From Daldinia sp. FL1419 (Eukaryota > Ascomycota > Sordariomycetes > Xylariales > Hypoxylaceae), in assembly GCA_025201765.1 (NCBI GenBank), contig MU623410.1:120620-184619 (forward strand): a DNA stretch of 64,000 nucleotides, read 5' to 3'. The notes under the pieces were generated by a model. It searched no databases, was not told the origin of the DNA, and was given only the letters and a program-made list of their open reading frames with translations. Of this stretch, positions 46,144 to 58,100 are shown piece after piece. The position numbers and the translations under genes were made by a program. The stretch's first letter is position 1, and the number at the start of each line of letters is the position of its first letter.

Positions 46144-48935
46144 ATGACACCCCGACTTCACGTAAAAGGAACTGGGCCACTGGAAGTGGTTACGCCGTTT
46201 GACTGCAGCAGTAGTACTTCGACAGTGCACCAATACTCTACTACTAGTTCACAAGGTACGTAATGTCTTCTATACTTCGAGGGCGAAAAAAAAAAAAAAG
46301 CACCTATGATTTTCACTTTCATTACATTAAATATTTTTAAACCTTTGTACACACGTACACTTTCTTAATTCTAAATTCTTTTCCTTTCTTATCCTAAATC
46401 ATCATCACCAGTCCTATAAGAACACACGTCAAGCACCTGTCACAAATCATCCCACCCAAAAGATTACCTTTTTTTATTTTGTTTTTACAAACCCCTGCTA
46501 CTGCAAGATTGCATAAATAGCTCTGCCGCTGTACTTTCCAAGATTAATACTTGGCGTTCCAAACTCGGTGCCCCGATAATCGGTTGCATTTGTTACATTT
46601 GCTAAAACAAAATTATCTTGTCTTCTCCTTTAGATCGCAAACCTGCACGTAGACCATCACAATCGCAACAATCATCGCTTGCTAGAGCGGCGATGAATAA
46701 TCAACACCAGCGACAGGTTTCGAATTCAACAATTCCTCGATCTATACCAACTCCGCCAGAGCAAGCTATCGCCACGGAATCCAATCCGCCTACAACAAGT
46801 TTCGACGCAGCCCTGGCTACTATACAAAAGGATGGCGCATCTGCATCATCTGCATCACCACCCACGCCAACTTCCCTAAATGGCGATAATTCTGAACCAT
46901 CTCACAAGAGCACGCATATCCAAAATGGACTCGTTCCACCCACGCTCAATAATCTGCCTCATGTTAGTCTCGGCCCAGTTGCGCATCCCTCTGCGCACCC
47001 CTCGTCCCTGGCTAGCGCGCTCAGAGCCCTGAATGAGGGGCCTAGCGGAGGCATCACCCACGAGTTCCACGCACCTTCGTCTAATGATTCTCCTTACACA
47101 AAGAGTATTTCGTCTACTGCTCCCGGATCGCCTCGAATGTGAGTTTTTACCATTGGTTTTTTCTTCGACCGCTTTCCAATACTAACTAGTCGTGGTAGTC
47201 CTCCTGTGCGACAGAACTCCGGTTCTCAAACACCTCGAGTACGGCCCCATGCCACAACTCTTAGCATTCCTGGTATGACCCGATCGATTGTTTCTCCTGA
47301 TGGGAAGATTGCCGATCGAGATGTTGCCGCAAAACTTGTCATCATTATGGTTGGTCTTCCGGCCAGGGGCAAATCTTACATCACGAAGAAACTGCGGAGA
47401 TATCTTTCTTGGCAACAACATAATACCCGGATCTTCAACGTCGGTAACCGAAGACGTGTCGCCGCTGTAAGTTCGCCGACCATGCATCGTAAAGATAGTT
47501 CCATGGATATGCCAACTCCCTCAACGACGATTTTGGTTAACGGCGCTCAGCCACCAGCTGATTCCCCGGCTCGGCAAAGGTCCTCTCCTCAGGATCAGGA
47601 CGACCCCGCCCCGAAGCCTATGGACCAATCCGCTAAATTCTTCGACCCAAACAATGAGCAAGCCTCCAGGTTGAGGGAGGAGATCGCCATTGAGACCCTG
47701 GATGAATTACTCGATTACTTGATCAGTGGCGGAGGCTCGGTTGGAATTCTTGATGCCACAAACAGCACGATCCACCGCAGACAGAGACTTTTCGATCATA
47801 TCAAAGCTAGGGAGCCCCAACTTGGCATTCTATTTATCGAGAGCGTGTGTAAGAACCCGCAACTCTTGGAAGCCAATATGCGCCTGAAGCTTTCCGGTCC
47901 CGATTACAAGGATAAAGATCCTGTCAAGTCATTGGCAGATTTCAAGGAACGTGTAAAGGCTTATGAGAGCGCCTATGTGCCGCTGGGAGACTACGAGGAA
48001 GAGCACGAGATGCAATATATCAAGGTAAGAAAAAGGTCCTTCACATCCTTGATAGTGTATACTAATCCTAAAAACAGATGACGGATGTTGGCAAGAAGCT
48101 GACCCATTACGGGTTGGGCGGATTCCTCAGTAGTGGCATTGCCAATTACCTATCTTCCTTTAACTTGTCGCCGAGACAAATATGGATCACTCGCCACGGC
48201 CAATCTGTGGATAACAAGCTAGGCAAGATTGGTGGCAACTCGGAATTAACTGATCGCGGGCACTACTACAGTCTCTCTCTGTACAAGTTTGTTACGAAGA
48301 AGCGTCAGGAATGGCTAGTGGCGCAAAAGGACAAGATTGCACAGGCATCATTTCCACCTGTACCCGGAGACCAATCGCCACCGTATCCCGACCTGAACCG
48401 CGAGCTCGACGAGAAGAATTTCTGTGTGTGGACATCGATGCTGACCCGTAGCATACAGACGGCTGAGTACTTTGAGGCGGACGAAGACTACGACGTCAAA
48501 AACTGGGAAATGCTTAACGAACTAAACGCTGGCAAATTTGAGGGCTTGACTTACGAAGAAATTGCCCGCGACCATACGGACGAGTATACCAAGCGTAAAA
48601 AGGACAAACTTCAATACGTCTACCCTGGTGTTGGCGGCGAAGGTTATCTCCAAGTCATCAGCCGTCTTCGGGATATGGTCCGAGAAATCGAGCGTATCAA
48701 GGATCACATCATGATTATCGGACACCGCTCCGTCTGTCGTGTCTTGATGGCGTACTTCATGGATCTCACCCGAGATGACATCGCGGACTTGGACATGCCG
48801 CTTGGTATGCTTTACGCTATCGAGCCCAAGCCGTACGGTATCGAGTTCCACGCGTACAAGTACAACGAGGCACAAGGTTGGTTCGATGAGATTCCCAACT
48901 ACAAACCCTCGCGGACTGTCGATCGCAGCGCCTAA
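46144..48935 (+). CDS. 6-phosphofructo-2-kinase / fructose-2,6-bisphosphatase
   Basis: Four exons: 46144-46255, 46634-47138, 47199-48024 and 48078-48935, giving 766 residues. The small first exon was inferred. The acceptor before DRKPARRPSQ (TTTAG at 46633) requires one leftover base, and an ATG frame at 46144 ends in phase at a GTACGT donor across a 378-bp intron. The rest is firm. A Ser/Pro-rich N-terminus precedes the kinase: GLPARGKSYITKKL P-loop near 257, DATNST, and FIESVCKNPQ. It has a roughly 60-residue insert (VSSPTMHRKDSS region) usual in fungi. The bisphosphatase half has RHGQS near 519, ELNAGKFEGLTYEEI and the second His in IIGHRSVCRVL near 694. It makes and possibly degrades fructose-2,6-bisphosphate, controlling glycolysis against gluconeogenesis. 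Both phosphatase histidines are kept, but Gln replaces the Glu of the common RHGES. Confidence 0.9.
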
Positions 48936-50623
48936 AAGGACCGCGCAATTGCTAATATCATTTTTTCCACTCATCACTTTGTAACACTATTTTCCTCGTC
49001 AAATCATTCAGACGGAGACGGTAACGATACCACGAGAACAGGCGGGGCATATTTCACAGAGCACGCACCCGCTTTCCATTTTCTGTCTTTTGCGTCCTTG
49101 CGGGTTTTCTCTTTTATTCCTCACCAGAAGGGTGTTACAACAACGGGTTGAGGTATGCATGCTTTAGGAGTTATCGGTCAGGGAAGAGGTTGCGGCAAAT
49201 CAAATCAAATCAAAGCAAGGCGGGGTTATTCCCCAAGTTATTTTTACCTAAACTTTACGGTGATCGGTCACGGATGGACTGGAATATCTAATTGCGCTTT
49301 TTTATAAGGCCCGCGGCACGTGGGAGCTCGACGGCTTTCTTTTCCTGTTTGTTTGTAACTTAGCTCCGTCGCCTCAACAACTCCGCCTTCGTGGTCGAGT
49401 TCGTGATGGCTTTGTATGCTCACGGTAGGGCGTGGACATGGACATGGACATGGCGCGCAACCTCAGTTTTAGTTGGCGAGTCCTTTTTAAACCCCGTATA
49501 GAAACCTTACTATATAGGTAGTTAGGTCGGGCGTCTCGTTACTATGCGCTGAATTTTCGCAGCTCGGAATAGAGCATATTAAACTACATGTCTGACTCTG
49601 TCTTGGTAGATCATGTGTTCTCGTAATCGTGAAACTTTAGAGAAGCGAATAACCTTTGGAATTCTATTATTAGAAATTATCACCACGGAAGACTAGTAAA
49701 AACAATAAACACCGAAACACGAAACAACACCAACATCGAAAACACGCCAAGATATCACTATAGACAGTTTCTTTTATCTCCAAGTGGTCTCTTACATTAT
49801 AAGCAAGGAGACGGCACAAGGTTTATGCTAAGCTAAAGTTTATAAACAGTTCATTCATTCCCTAATTTCTGAAAGGTAATTTCTCATTCCGTAATCGTCA
49901 TCACAGCCGTATCGGCTGGGTTTTAGAACTAAAAAGAAAAGGTCATTTTTCCCTAATATTATTACAAGCTTCCTTTTTTTGGTAATGCAATCCGTTCCGT
50001 GATGCCGTCCGTCGATTGCTTCGGTAGCAAAAAAAGAGTCCACCGAAACGGGGGTGGATGGAATGCCCGGGGAACACCAAGCAAATCTATACTGTTGTTA
50101 GATGCTCTTATCCGCGCAACGTCGGCCCGTTTCCTGAATAGAAGGTTTTTATTTTTTTGGTTCCCGAAAGGGTTTTTTTCTTTTAATATGTTCGTACGAA
50201 TGCCGCGTTAATGCAATGCCGAATTTGCAGCAAAAAGCAAGCCGATCTCGTTCGCAAAGTGGTATATCCATCGCCAGTTTTCCATTTCGAATCCCGGTAC
50301 GTAGGCTGGTATTGGTATTGTTGGTATGTAATGGAGGTGAAAATAAAAGAGAAAAAGGTCGTAATCTCATAACCAGGAGTATTTTTCGTCATCATCAAGA
50401 AGGAAAAAAAAAGGAAAAAGGAAAAAAAAGAGAATCGTATATAATCCACCAGGAATAGGAATTAAACGCCGCGATTTCCCAAATATTTGGTTCTGTTGTC
50501 GCTTTTATGGCTTTCTCATATCGGTCATAATCATCATACAACGGATCCAGAAAGTCGTCAAATCGTCGTAGTTTCCGCTTCGCATCTGCCGCTTGGTCAG
50601 TTTGTCATGGGAATGAAACCCTT
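48936..50623. other. Convergent intergenic region
   Basis: Shared 3' flank of the PFK-2/FBPase-2 gene and the next minus-strand gene. It has GGACATGGACATGG units near 49433-49452 and A-rich tracts near 50400-50440. No gene supported. Confidence 0.5.
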
Positions 50624-52177
50624 TTATAGCGCCTCTCCGTAATAGCAATTTGCCTCCATATTCTCGTCTTGGTGATAATACACACGGGGCTTGTGGTAGC
50701 TATATTGGTCCGGGATACGCGGGACCATGGGAATGCCACGATTTACATCAGGCACGACGCTCAAGGGAGTGAGCTCTCGTGATCGTCCGGAAAACATGTC
50801 GACCTCGTCTTCTTGTATGTCCTCCATAGACGAGTCGTCCCCGAAAACTTCCCAGTTCTCAGATCCCCTCGTTGGAGGTCGCGATCGCAAAGAGGATGAC
50901 TTGCCGCGCTTTCGCAACCTACTGTCTCGGCTACTGTTGGAAAGAGATCTACGCGGGAGATCGCTCTCACTTAGCTCGTCAACCAAGTCCTGGGATACCA
51001 GTACTGACACAGGTTCCGGTTCCGGGGCTGGAGACGGTGAACGCATGCGTGCTGCTAACTCTTTTAGAGACAATGTACCGCGAGAGGAAGCAGTAGGTGA
51101 AGGCGGGAATTGGAGGAAATTTTCCGGTATTTGAAAATCTTTGATAGGCGAGGGCATCTTGCGTAGCTTCTTTGCAACCCTCTTAAGCGGTTCAACAAAA
51201 GACGATGACGTAGACGTTCCTGGTGCCTCGACAGCTGATGAATCTTCCGTATCTAATCTGCTGCGCTTGCGGCTACGTAGAGTAGGATGGCAAGTATCGT
51301 CAGTGCTTAGTACAAGCACCGGCTCGTCCTCCTGTTCCAGTTCTGGCTCCGGCTCCGGTTCGGGTGTTGCGATTCTTCGTTCTTGACGGCTTGCCTTTTT
51401 CGGCGAGCCAGGAAACCTACCCGTCTTTATAAACTTGGTGGCATCTATGGAAGAGGTACGCGGAGGAGGCTGCGGCGAGCAAGGGCCAGAACCTGGGATT
51501 GAGGGCATTGATGGCGTAGAGTAGCGGTCACGGCTACGACTCCCTGGAGGAGCGTGACGGGTGGATTGTATGGCGTGAGATTGGAAGAAGCCGCTCGCCA
51601 TCAGTTGGTTGTACGATTCCAAGACATCTTCCCGCGATGGGCGGGTGTTACCGTTACCCAAGTTGGGAAGATGCGGGATATTATACATCTCCGAGTGAGA
51701 TTTAGCGGCTCGAAGATGATCCAGCGGTAGCGGCGGAGGGGGCTGGCGGTGAAGTGGTTCCTGAAGGCTTTTGTGTTTCCTCACTTGATCCATCTTCTCC
51801 ATCTTGTCAATTTTGTCCATCTTATCTATCTTGTGTGTGCTACCGCCGCTCCGAGAAGAGTTGCTCCATCCCAAGGCATCCCGAACTCGACCGAAGAAGC
51901 CTGTTGATTTCCGATGAGTGATAACGTGCTCTTGGGTCTTAACTCGGGGAGACAAACTACTCTCGGAGAACGGTCGGCGTGCCTTGCGTGCTTCTCGTTG
52001 GAATATGGTAGGTTCCGCATAGAATTGCTTTTCGTATTCCTTGAGCTGGTTGGGCCCAAGGAACTGTGCAGGTGGTGCAGCACTGGCTCGGTCATTCATA
52101 GACCCTTCCACAAATCGTGAAGTGGGTGGACGTGAACCGCCATTTCGAGTTGAAGGCCTAGAAGTATCGAAGGCCAT
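50624..52177 (-). CDS. Low-complexity Ser/Arg/Pro-rich protein of unknown function
   Basis: Intronless frame of 517 residues with a good start (MAFDTSRPSTRNGG). I do not recognise a catalytic domain. Visible parts: GPNQLKEYEKQFYAEPTIFQREARKARRPFS near 40-70, the most protein-like segment; STGFFGRVRDALGW near 90-103, a possible short helix; an IDKMDKIDKMEKMDQ repeat near 118-132; SREDVLESYNQLMASGFF near 180; a basic SRKRSR plus KRVAKKLRK pair that could be nuclear localisation signals (about 300-345); two PEPEP acidic runs; and a C-terminus ending YYHQDENMEANCYYGEAL. It looks like a fungal-specific, mostly disordered protein, perhaps nuclear. Its length and unbroken frame argue that it is real despite the missing family name. 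Confidence 0.75.
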   Translation of the reverse strand: MAFDTSRPSTRNGGSRPPTSRFVEGSMNDRASAAPPAQFLGPNQLKEYEKQFYAEPTIFQREARKARRPFSESSLSPRVKTQEHVITHRKSTGFFGRVRDALGWSNSSRSGGSTHKIDKMDKIDKMEKMDQVRKHKSLQEPLHRQPPPPLPLDHLRAAKSHSEMYNIPHLPNLGNGNTRPSREDVLESYNQLMASGFFQSHAIQSTRHAPPGSRSRDRYSTPSMPSIPGSGPCSPQPPPRTSSIDATKFIKTGRFPGSPKKASRQERRIATPEPEPEPELEQEDEPVLVLSTDDTCHPTLRSRKRSRLDTEDSSAVEAPGTSTSSSFVEPLKRVAKKLRKMPSPIKDFQIPENFLQFPPSPTASSRGTLSLKELAARMRSPSPAPEPEPVSVLVSQDLVDELSESDLPRRSLSNSSRDSRLRKRGKSSSLRSRPPTRGSENWEVFGDDSSMEDIQEDEVDMFSGRSRELTPLSVVPDVNRGIPMVPRIPDQYSYHKPRVYYHQDENMEANCYYGEAL

Positions 52178-53607
52178 AATGGCAAACGATTATGATGAGT
52201 GCTTCGAGAAGGCAAGTCTGGCGATTGAAGGAAGCATTAGAAAAGACGTTATGGATCAAATGGATTAAAGAAAAAAAAAGAATTGGAGGTCAGCTGGGAT
52301 TGGGGAATGTTTACATTGTCAACCTGCAGCCAATCCGTTGCTACCCCAGCAGCCCCGGTTAGAATTATTAGTGGGTCGGGGGGCAACCGAGTCCTCACAT
52401 GCAAAGCTAGGAAACCTAGGGCCAATTATCCGTCAACAAATCTTACCTATATCATGTTAGCCACATGAGGTAAAATGAGTTAAATGAACTTAGTTTTATG
52501 CACTAACCTAGCTCGGCAGCTGATGGGAAGGTACATGAAACTACCGGGCAACTATGAAGTAAGCTAAGTGAGTTAACGTTCCCCAATCGAGCATTCAATT
52601 ACCGTTCAATTACCGTAAACGAATTGAAGGACCACCAGGAAAAAACCCTTTTCGGGCGTAGACAGGTTTTTCGTTTTTCTTTTTGGCAACCGCTTAGGAA
52701 AAAGTCGAGAAGCACAATAAGAAGGACCGCCGTTTATGTAGTTGACAGAGATGTGGAATATGGGGGGATATGGGGAGGTTGGATCTCCAGAGCTACGGCC
52801 AAAGAGCCAGAAAATTCATTGGTAAACCACTTATGGTTCCGTACAGTCGATTTCTTTGGTACGCATGCAATGGCCACCAGTTCACCAGTTTACCAACTCA
52901 ATAGCCGACCAATTTGCATACGCTAAAAACACATATTGGTTCGTATTCGTTGTTCGTGACAATATTGTCAAGTATTGATGATGATTCATTGATTTTTTTT
53001 TTCTTTCTGAGTTTGTCCATTGGTAAATGGGGTATTTGATATTGATCTTGGTATATATACAAAAGCACCGCTGTACTGCTACTCACCGGATCCCTAGCAC
53101 TGGCACATAAAAAAATGAAAAATAAAAATCGGAAGCCGATTCCAGCTTTAATAAACAGTACTGTGTGATATCGCCAATCGCCAACTCATCGGGTATGTTC
53201 TACTGTCATAGCTGCGCCTTTGGTGAACCAACCCCAACCGTTCAGCACCGCCCCGTAAAACCTTCTGCCGTGTGGTATGCAGAATCTTGCAATCATGGTA
53301 ATTTCTAAGCAATCCGATGATATAAGTAGGTATTGTATGTGAAAGGAAAAATGCGTAAATATCGCAGGACATCCCGGTAGACGAAGCCCGATATGCTAAA
53401 AGTGATGCACGTAATGCAAATGAGTGATCGTATAGAAAGAATCGGTGAAAACATGAGAATGAAAAAGTGTTGCAGCCATCAATCAAGTACAGCCCAAGTG
53501 TATATACAATAAGTAAATTGTAAAAGTCATGAGCGCCATTCAACACCCAACGCCGTTGGGGACCGCTGACATCGTCAGTAAAAGCATCCGTAAACCTGCT
53601 ATAATTG
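52178..53607. other. Intergenic region between two minus-strand genes
   Basis: Nothing recognisable apart from T-runs. The open frame at 53148-53657 (-) overlaps the VeA C-terminus and continues into its 3' flank with no family match, so it is not called. Confidence 0.5.
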
Positions 53608-55136
53608 TTACGCGATGGAATCGGGGAAGGCGGCTGGCCGTTGTGACCCGTCGGCACGCCTATAGAAGGGAACCCCTGGATAGTCTATCGAAGGACGTTC
53701 GCCGTTGACACTGCGGCCTTGTTGGGAATTAGATGTAAGCTCGTCAATAGAGCGCTTCATGGGCCTAGATTCAATTTGTGGGTATATCGGCCTGGGCAAT
53801 GCCGATATCGAACCGGACCGATCGGGATAGTAATTCGGAGACATTTTCGGGCTTGCAATTATAGAAGAAAGTGGAGGTATAGGCCCGACGGATGAGGAAG
53901 TAGGTGGTCTGGCAGGCGCTCGGGATATAGGATACGGAGCCGTTGGCTTTGCGGAGATCGTTGAGTAACTAGATGAAGATCTTCTCCTAAGATCTGTATC
54001 GCTAACGGGTGATTCGTAATGAGGATAGCCCGAGGCCGCATAACTAGGCGATTGAGGCGGCGGGGGGAAGTTCGCACTCTGAGGGAATATTGATGCTGCT
54101 GGAGACACAGGGGTTGATTGACCGGAAGGTGGTGCGGGTCCATAAGGCTGGGCGAAGCCTGCATTTCCACCATGTCCAAAATTCAACATGGTCGAGGGAG
54201 CTTGGCTATTTTGATACAACGGTGGTGGCCCGTACTCAGCATTTGAGGGGCGCCGCGGGTGTTCCGGCGCATACGAGGCACGGTCCATACTTGAGTTGCT
54301 CATGGAACGAGCACGATAAGCCTCCGGAGTCTGTGTCCTGTGTCTCTGGCGTCGGGTATATTCATCTTCCGCATTATTGTCATATTCGCTAGCGGCGGAT
54401 GCCTTAGTGTCGCGACGTCTCATGCGCACATCTCGGCGAATACGGACCCGGCAGCCTTGCTCGGCAACCGTGCGACTCAGCGATGTACTCTCGGTTAATC
54501 CGGGAAACTTCTTGGCACTATAGACGATAAAATCGGTTGACCTGAGGTCCATTCGGTGGTTGGCATTCCCCGCGCTTAGGTCTGACATTCCATCATCGTG
54601 GTCCTGAGGAGGCGCATCTCGATCCTGATCTTGTTCCTCCTTGATCAACTCGTACAGACTAAAAACCAAGCGATAACGTCCTTCGTGACGGACCGAAAGA
54701 TCTGGAAATAGGAAGTATCCAGCCGGATCGGGTCGGTCGAGATAACAACATCCTGATACAGGAAATCCAGTAAGTACAGGAGGCGATGTGGCAGCTGGGG
54801 TTTGCACCCTGCCGTGGGCCATGGGGCGGGCATGCTCCAGTGAAGCGTAACAGAAGAAGTCGACGTTATAGTCGAACGTGATATCCCTAGCACCTTCGAA
54901 ATGCTCTCCTTCGAAGACCCTTAGGGTCACAACGGGCGGCGGGTCAACTGGCCGACGGTCGGCAGAAGCTATTTTCTTGGTTAGTCACTTAGTATTGGTC
55001 AGAAACATCATAAGTGGCTTTCCATACACTTGGGTCCAGAACCACATGCTCTCGCACGTTCGGGCTGCTGCAGAACCTCCAATTGGTACCATAGATGTCG
55101 ACCACCCCTCGTAATGCGCTGCTCGCGGGCATACAT
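53608..55136 (-). CDS. veA: Velvet-family developmental regulator VeA
   Basis: Two exons, 55136-55028 and 54968-53608, across a 59-bp intron (donor GTATGG), giving 489 residues. The junction falls inside GPKSSADRRPVDPPPVV, a velvet hallmark. The velvet domain runs from about 5 to 210: YQLEVLQQPERARACGSG, VTLRVFEGEHFEGARDITF, GRVQTPAATSPPVLTGFPVSG, YLDRPDPAGYFLFPDLSVRH, EGRYRLVFSLYE and KKFPGLTESTSLSRTVAEQGC. After a basic RIRRDVRMRRRD stretch comes a Pro/Ser-rich tail with PEST-like composition, ending at SQRPAAFPDSIA. In Aspergillus, VeA carries VelB into the nucleus and binds LaeA to coordinate sporulation and secondary metabolism. The same is inferred here. The ATG at 55136 follows an in-frame TAG 48 bases upstream, with no other ATG between. 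The N-terminal arm is shorter than in other VeA proteins, so an upstream exon is possible. Confidence 0.9.
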
Positions 55137-58100
55137 CTTGGGTTCTGCCTGAGGGATTATGACATTCACCAGATTTGACTCGGGCTATGAATGTAATTAA
55201 ATTAGTATGTAATTATTACGATAGTGCAATAACACCTAATAACCACCCAGAAAGGCGCTTAAAGGCAAAGACCAATCGCACAGCGCCGCAATCAGACAAA
55301 ATCGAATTCCCGGAAATATTATCGGGATTAATTATGGCTGCAACGTACCTGAATGGGAAGCATTGTGGGCATTCTATTTCAGAGAAAAATAATAATAATA
55401 ACGTATGTAATGATATGGGAATTTGATGTATTCCCAAACTAAATCCTACCAGCAATCCCACAGTCCCAGAAGTTCGGCCCGTTCAGGTGTAGGAGGACCA
55501 GAACCAAACAAGCGGAATTAGGTTTAACTTGACGGCGGGCATAAACGAAGAAAACCGGGTGGGCGAAACAGATAAAAAAGGAATCCGTCAAACCGGGTCG
55601 AGGGCGAAGTTTGTTTACAAGGGAACCGAAGCGCTGGCTTCTAGCGCGAGGAAACTCGGAAACGGTGCGAACGATCGGAAACGATGACGGTAAAAATTAA
55701 AAAGCAGATGGGACCTTGAAGTTTTAGCGGTTTCTTCTTCCCTTTATTTTTCTTTTTGTCTTGCCGCCTTGATTCGTGTTATGGCCGGCGATCGACTCAG
55801 CTTCGACGAGCAGAAATATTTCTTGAATATGGCCTTCGACAAGGCCCACAGACAAGAAACAGACGGTGCTGTCGAGTTTACCGTCAGAGTCGTCAGAATG
55901 ATGGGGATGGAAAGTTTGATGTGGTGAGGGAGGAGAGGGAAAAGAAGAGCCGGGCCGGACGCCCAAGAGGAAGGGGAGAAGCCAGTTGTGTGGATGCTTA
56001 GAGTGCTTAGCAGTTTAGAGTGGGCTAGTTTAGGGACGTGGGAGCCTATGGAGCCCGTGGCAGCACGCGAGGAGGGCATTTGGCAGACATTTGGCAGATT
56101 GGGCGATAGTACAAAGCGTAAGGGAGATGCGATTGGCCCGAGCGAAATCAACCGGGGGATGGTAGTACGGGGGGAGAGGCACGGGGAGGCAGGCAGAGTA
56201 GGGTGGAGATGATTGCATTGGGTTCCCTACCTGTGGGCCGAATTTTACCAATTAGATAAAGATTCCTCCCACCATAGGTGGATTGCAGGGCCCCACAGCC
56301 ATATCCATCCGTATCCACCCTGTATCCACTAGACTGCTAGAGCACCCATCGTACCCGCTACTCTTTCATTGCCTGTCCCTGTCTGGGAAGGCATTGCCCA
56401 CAGTGCAACCGTTAAGCAGGTAAAGAAAAGCAGGTTAAGCAGCACCTGTCCCAGAAATCCCAAGGGCAGGGGTAGCTGGAACAATTCTGACCAAGCGGCT
56501 TGTATAAGAATGGAAGGTCCTCCACTCAATTTCAACCCGGCAGCAAATCCCCGAATGTATTTATGTCGAAGCCAGTACCGTCTCCTTGGACCGGAGACGG
56601 TGTCAAGTCTTACTTTTTACATACTGTGTAAAATTACATGTCGATTCTTAGATTCTTACATACACTAGACGTGCAGAGAGCCGTGCAGGTTCCGCGGCGA
56701 TGCAGTGTATAAACCGGTGGAGTCTTTCCAGCGCCGCAGTAATCCAACCGGCCAACCAGCGGGTCTACCACGAGCCAGGATTTTACATCGTCTGAAGTTT
56801 TTCAGAACGGTTCGCGTTTTAAAAAGAGCATGTCTTGGAAAAATTTTCGGCCACTCTGCCACTTCATGAGAAGGCGCCAAAAAACCGGACCTTGTTCCCC
56901 CATTCCCCGTAACCGCGGGTAGAGCCGACATTTGCAGTACATACGTGGAGCACTAAATAGCAGATCAGGCCTTTTAGGCCATGTCAAATACTACATCTTC
57001 CCGTCCGCTAATAAACATTTAGTGCACCTAAAGGTAAGTTCAGTTAGATGCGTGCTTCCCGTTTATTCGAAGGAAAGTCTGAATTATATCCGCACAAATA
57101 AATGTTTAGCATACGTGCGAAAGGAATGTCAATTATCTGCTCACGTGTAAGCGTTTAAGAGGAATAAAAACGAAACGGAAAAAAAATTATACATGGATAA
57201 TTCGCATGCTTTTGATCCGGCATTATGAGCATTATGACTGATCAGGAAAAAGAATGGCGTTTAATGAGACATCATTTTTCTTCCTTTTTTTTCTTAGCGA
57301 TCAGTCCTGTTTGGCGATCCTCCTTGTGCTTGTTTGGAGATTAAGTTCTGGCCGAAACGATAAGTCCGACCTATCGTTAAGACCATCGTTTAGAACCAAC
57401 ATAACTGCCCATTTCTTATAACTACGTGTACATACCTAAATACATACACTTAATTACCTAAGTGCCTAATTTCGAATATAATACCCCTCGCACCAACAGC
57501 AGAGGATTAAACAGACTCTAATCCTCTTTAGTGCTAGTCACCTTAATTTTCCAGAATCGTGGATCGCAAAGTATATTAGATATAATATGCCTGGGTATCA
57601 TGCATGAAATCAGTGGGAATTACCACATGGGTTTCGATGCATTGCGGGTAGAAAGCGAAATTTCTTATCTTTTCGCCGAAATCTTTATCCTAATATATAT
57701 CTCCTTTGTTCTTGTCGAGACCGTCTAAAGTGACGTGAAGTAATCCTTCGTTCCAAATATGGAACTCTGCGCTCCAGGCTTGCATACCGAGTCGCTTACT
57801 TTGAATTGTAGCCGTTACCGCGCCTAAATTTATACCCTAGTGTCTAGTGTCTTTGTAGTGTCTATCTAATAACAAGGAAAGTTTGCTACGGATAGTTAGT
57901 ACGTACCCGAAACTAAGGTCGAATGCCGTTTAGGGTTATTTTATGTGGCTTGTCTTAATGAAAAAATGGCGAATCATGATACCAAAGCAGGTTTAACTCG
58001 TCCCTAGTGTACTTCGGTCACTGCGCCGTCAAAACTTCGGAGTTGTTACCGAGATCATACAAAATATTCTTCTTTTGTTCCATTAATAAGCCATTAAGGG

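Noticed and set aside
46048..46352. Minus-strand frames over the first exon of the PFK-2/FBPase-2 gene
   Set aside because: The plus-strand reading is in phase with the downstream exon and has proper splice sites.
48522..48977. Minus-strand 151-residue frame
   Set aside because: Antisense of the bisphosphatase domain.
53148..53657. Minus-strand frame overlapping the VeA stop
   Set aside because: Runs in another frame into the 3' flank, with no motif.
55744..56251. Minus-strand 135-residue frame upstream of VeA
   Set aside because: Ser/Pro-rich without motif, and lies where VeA's promoter is expected.
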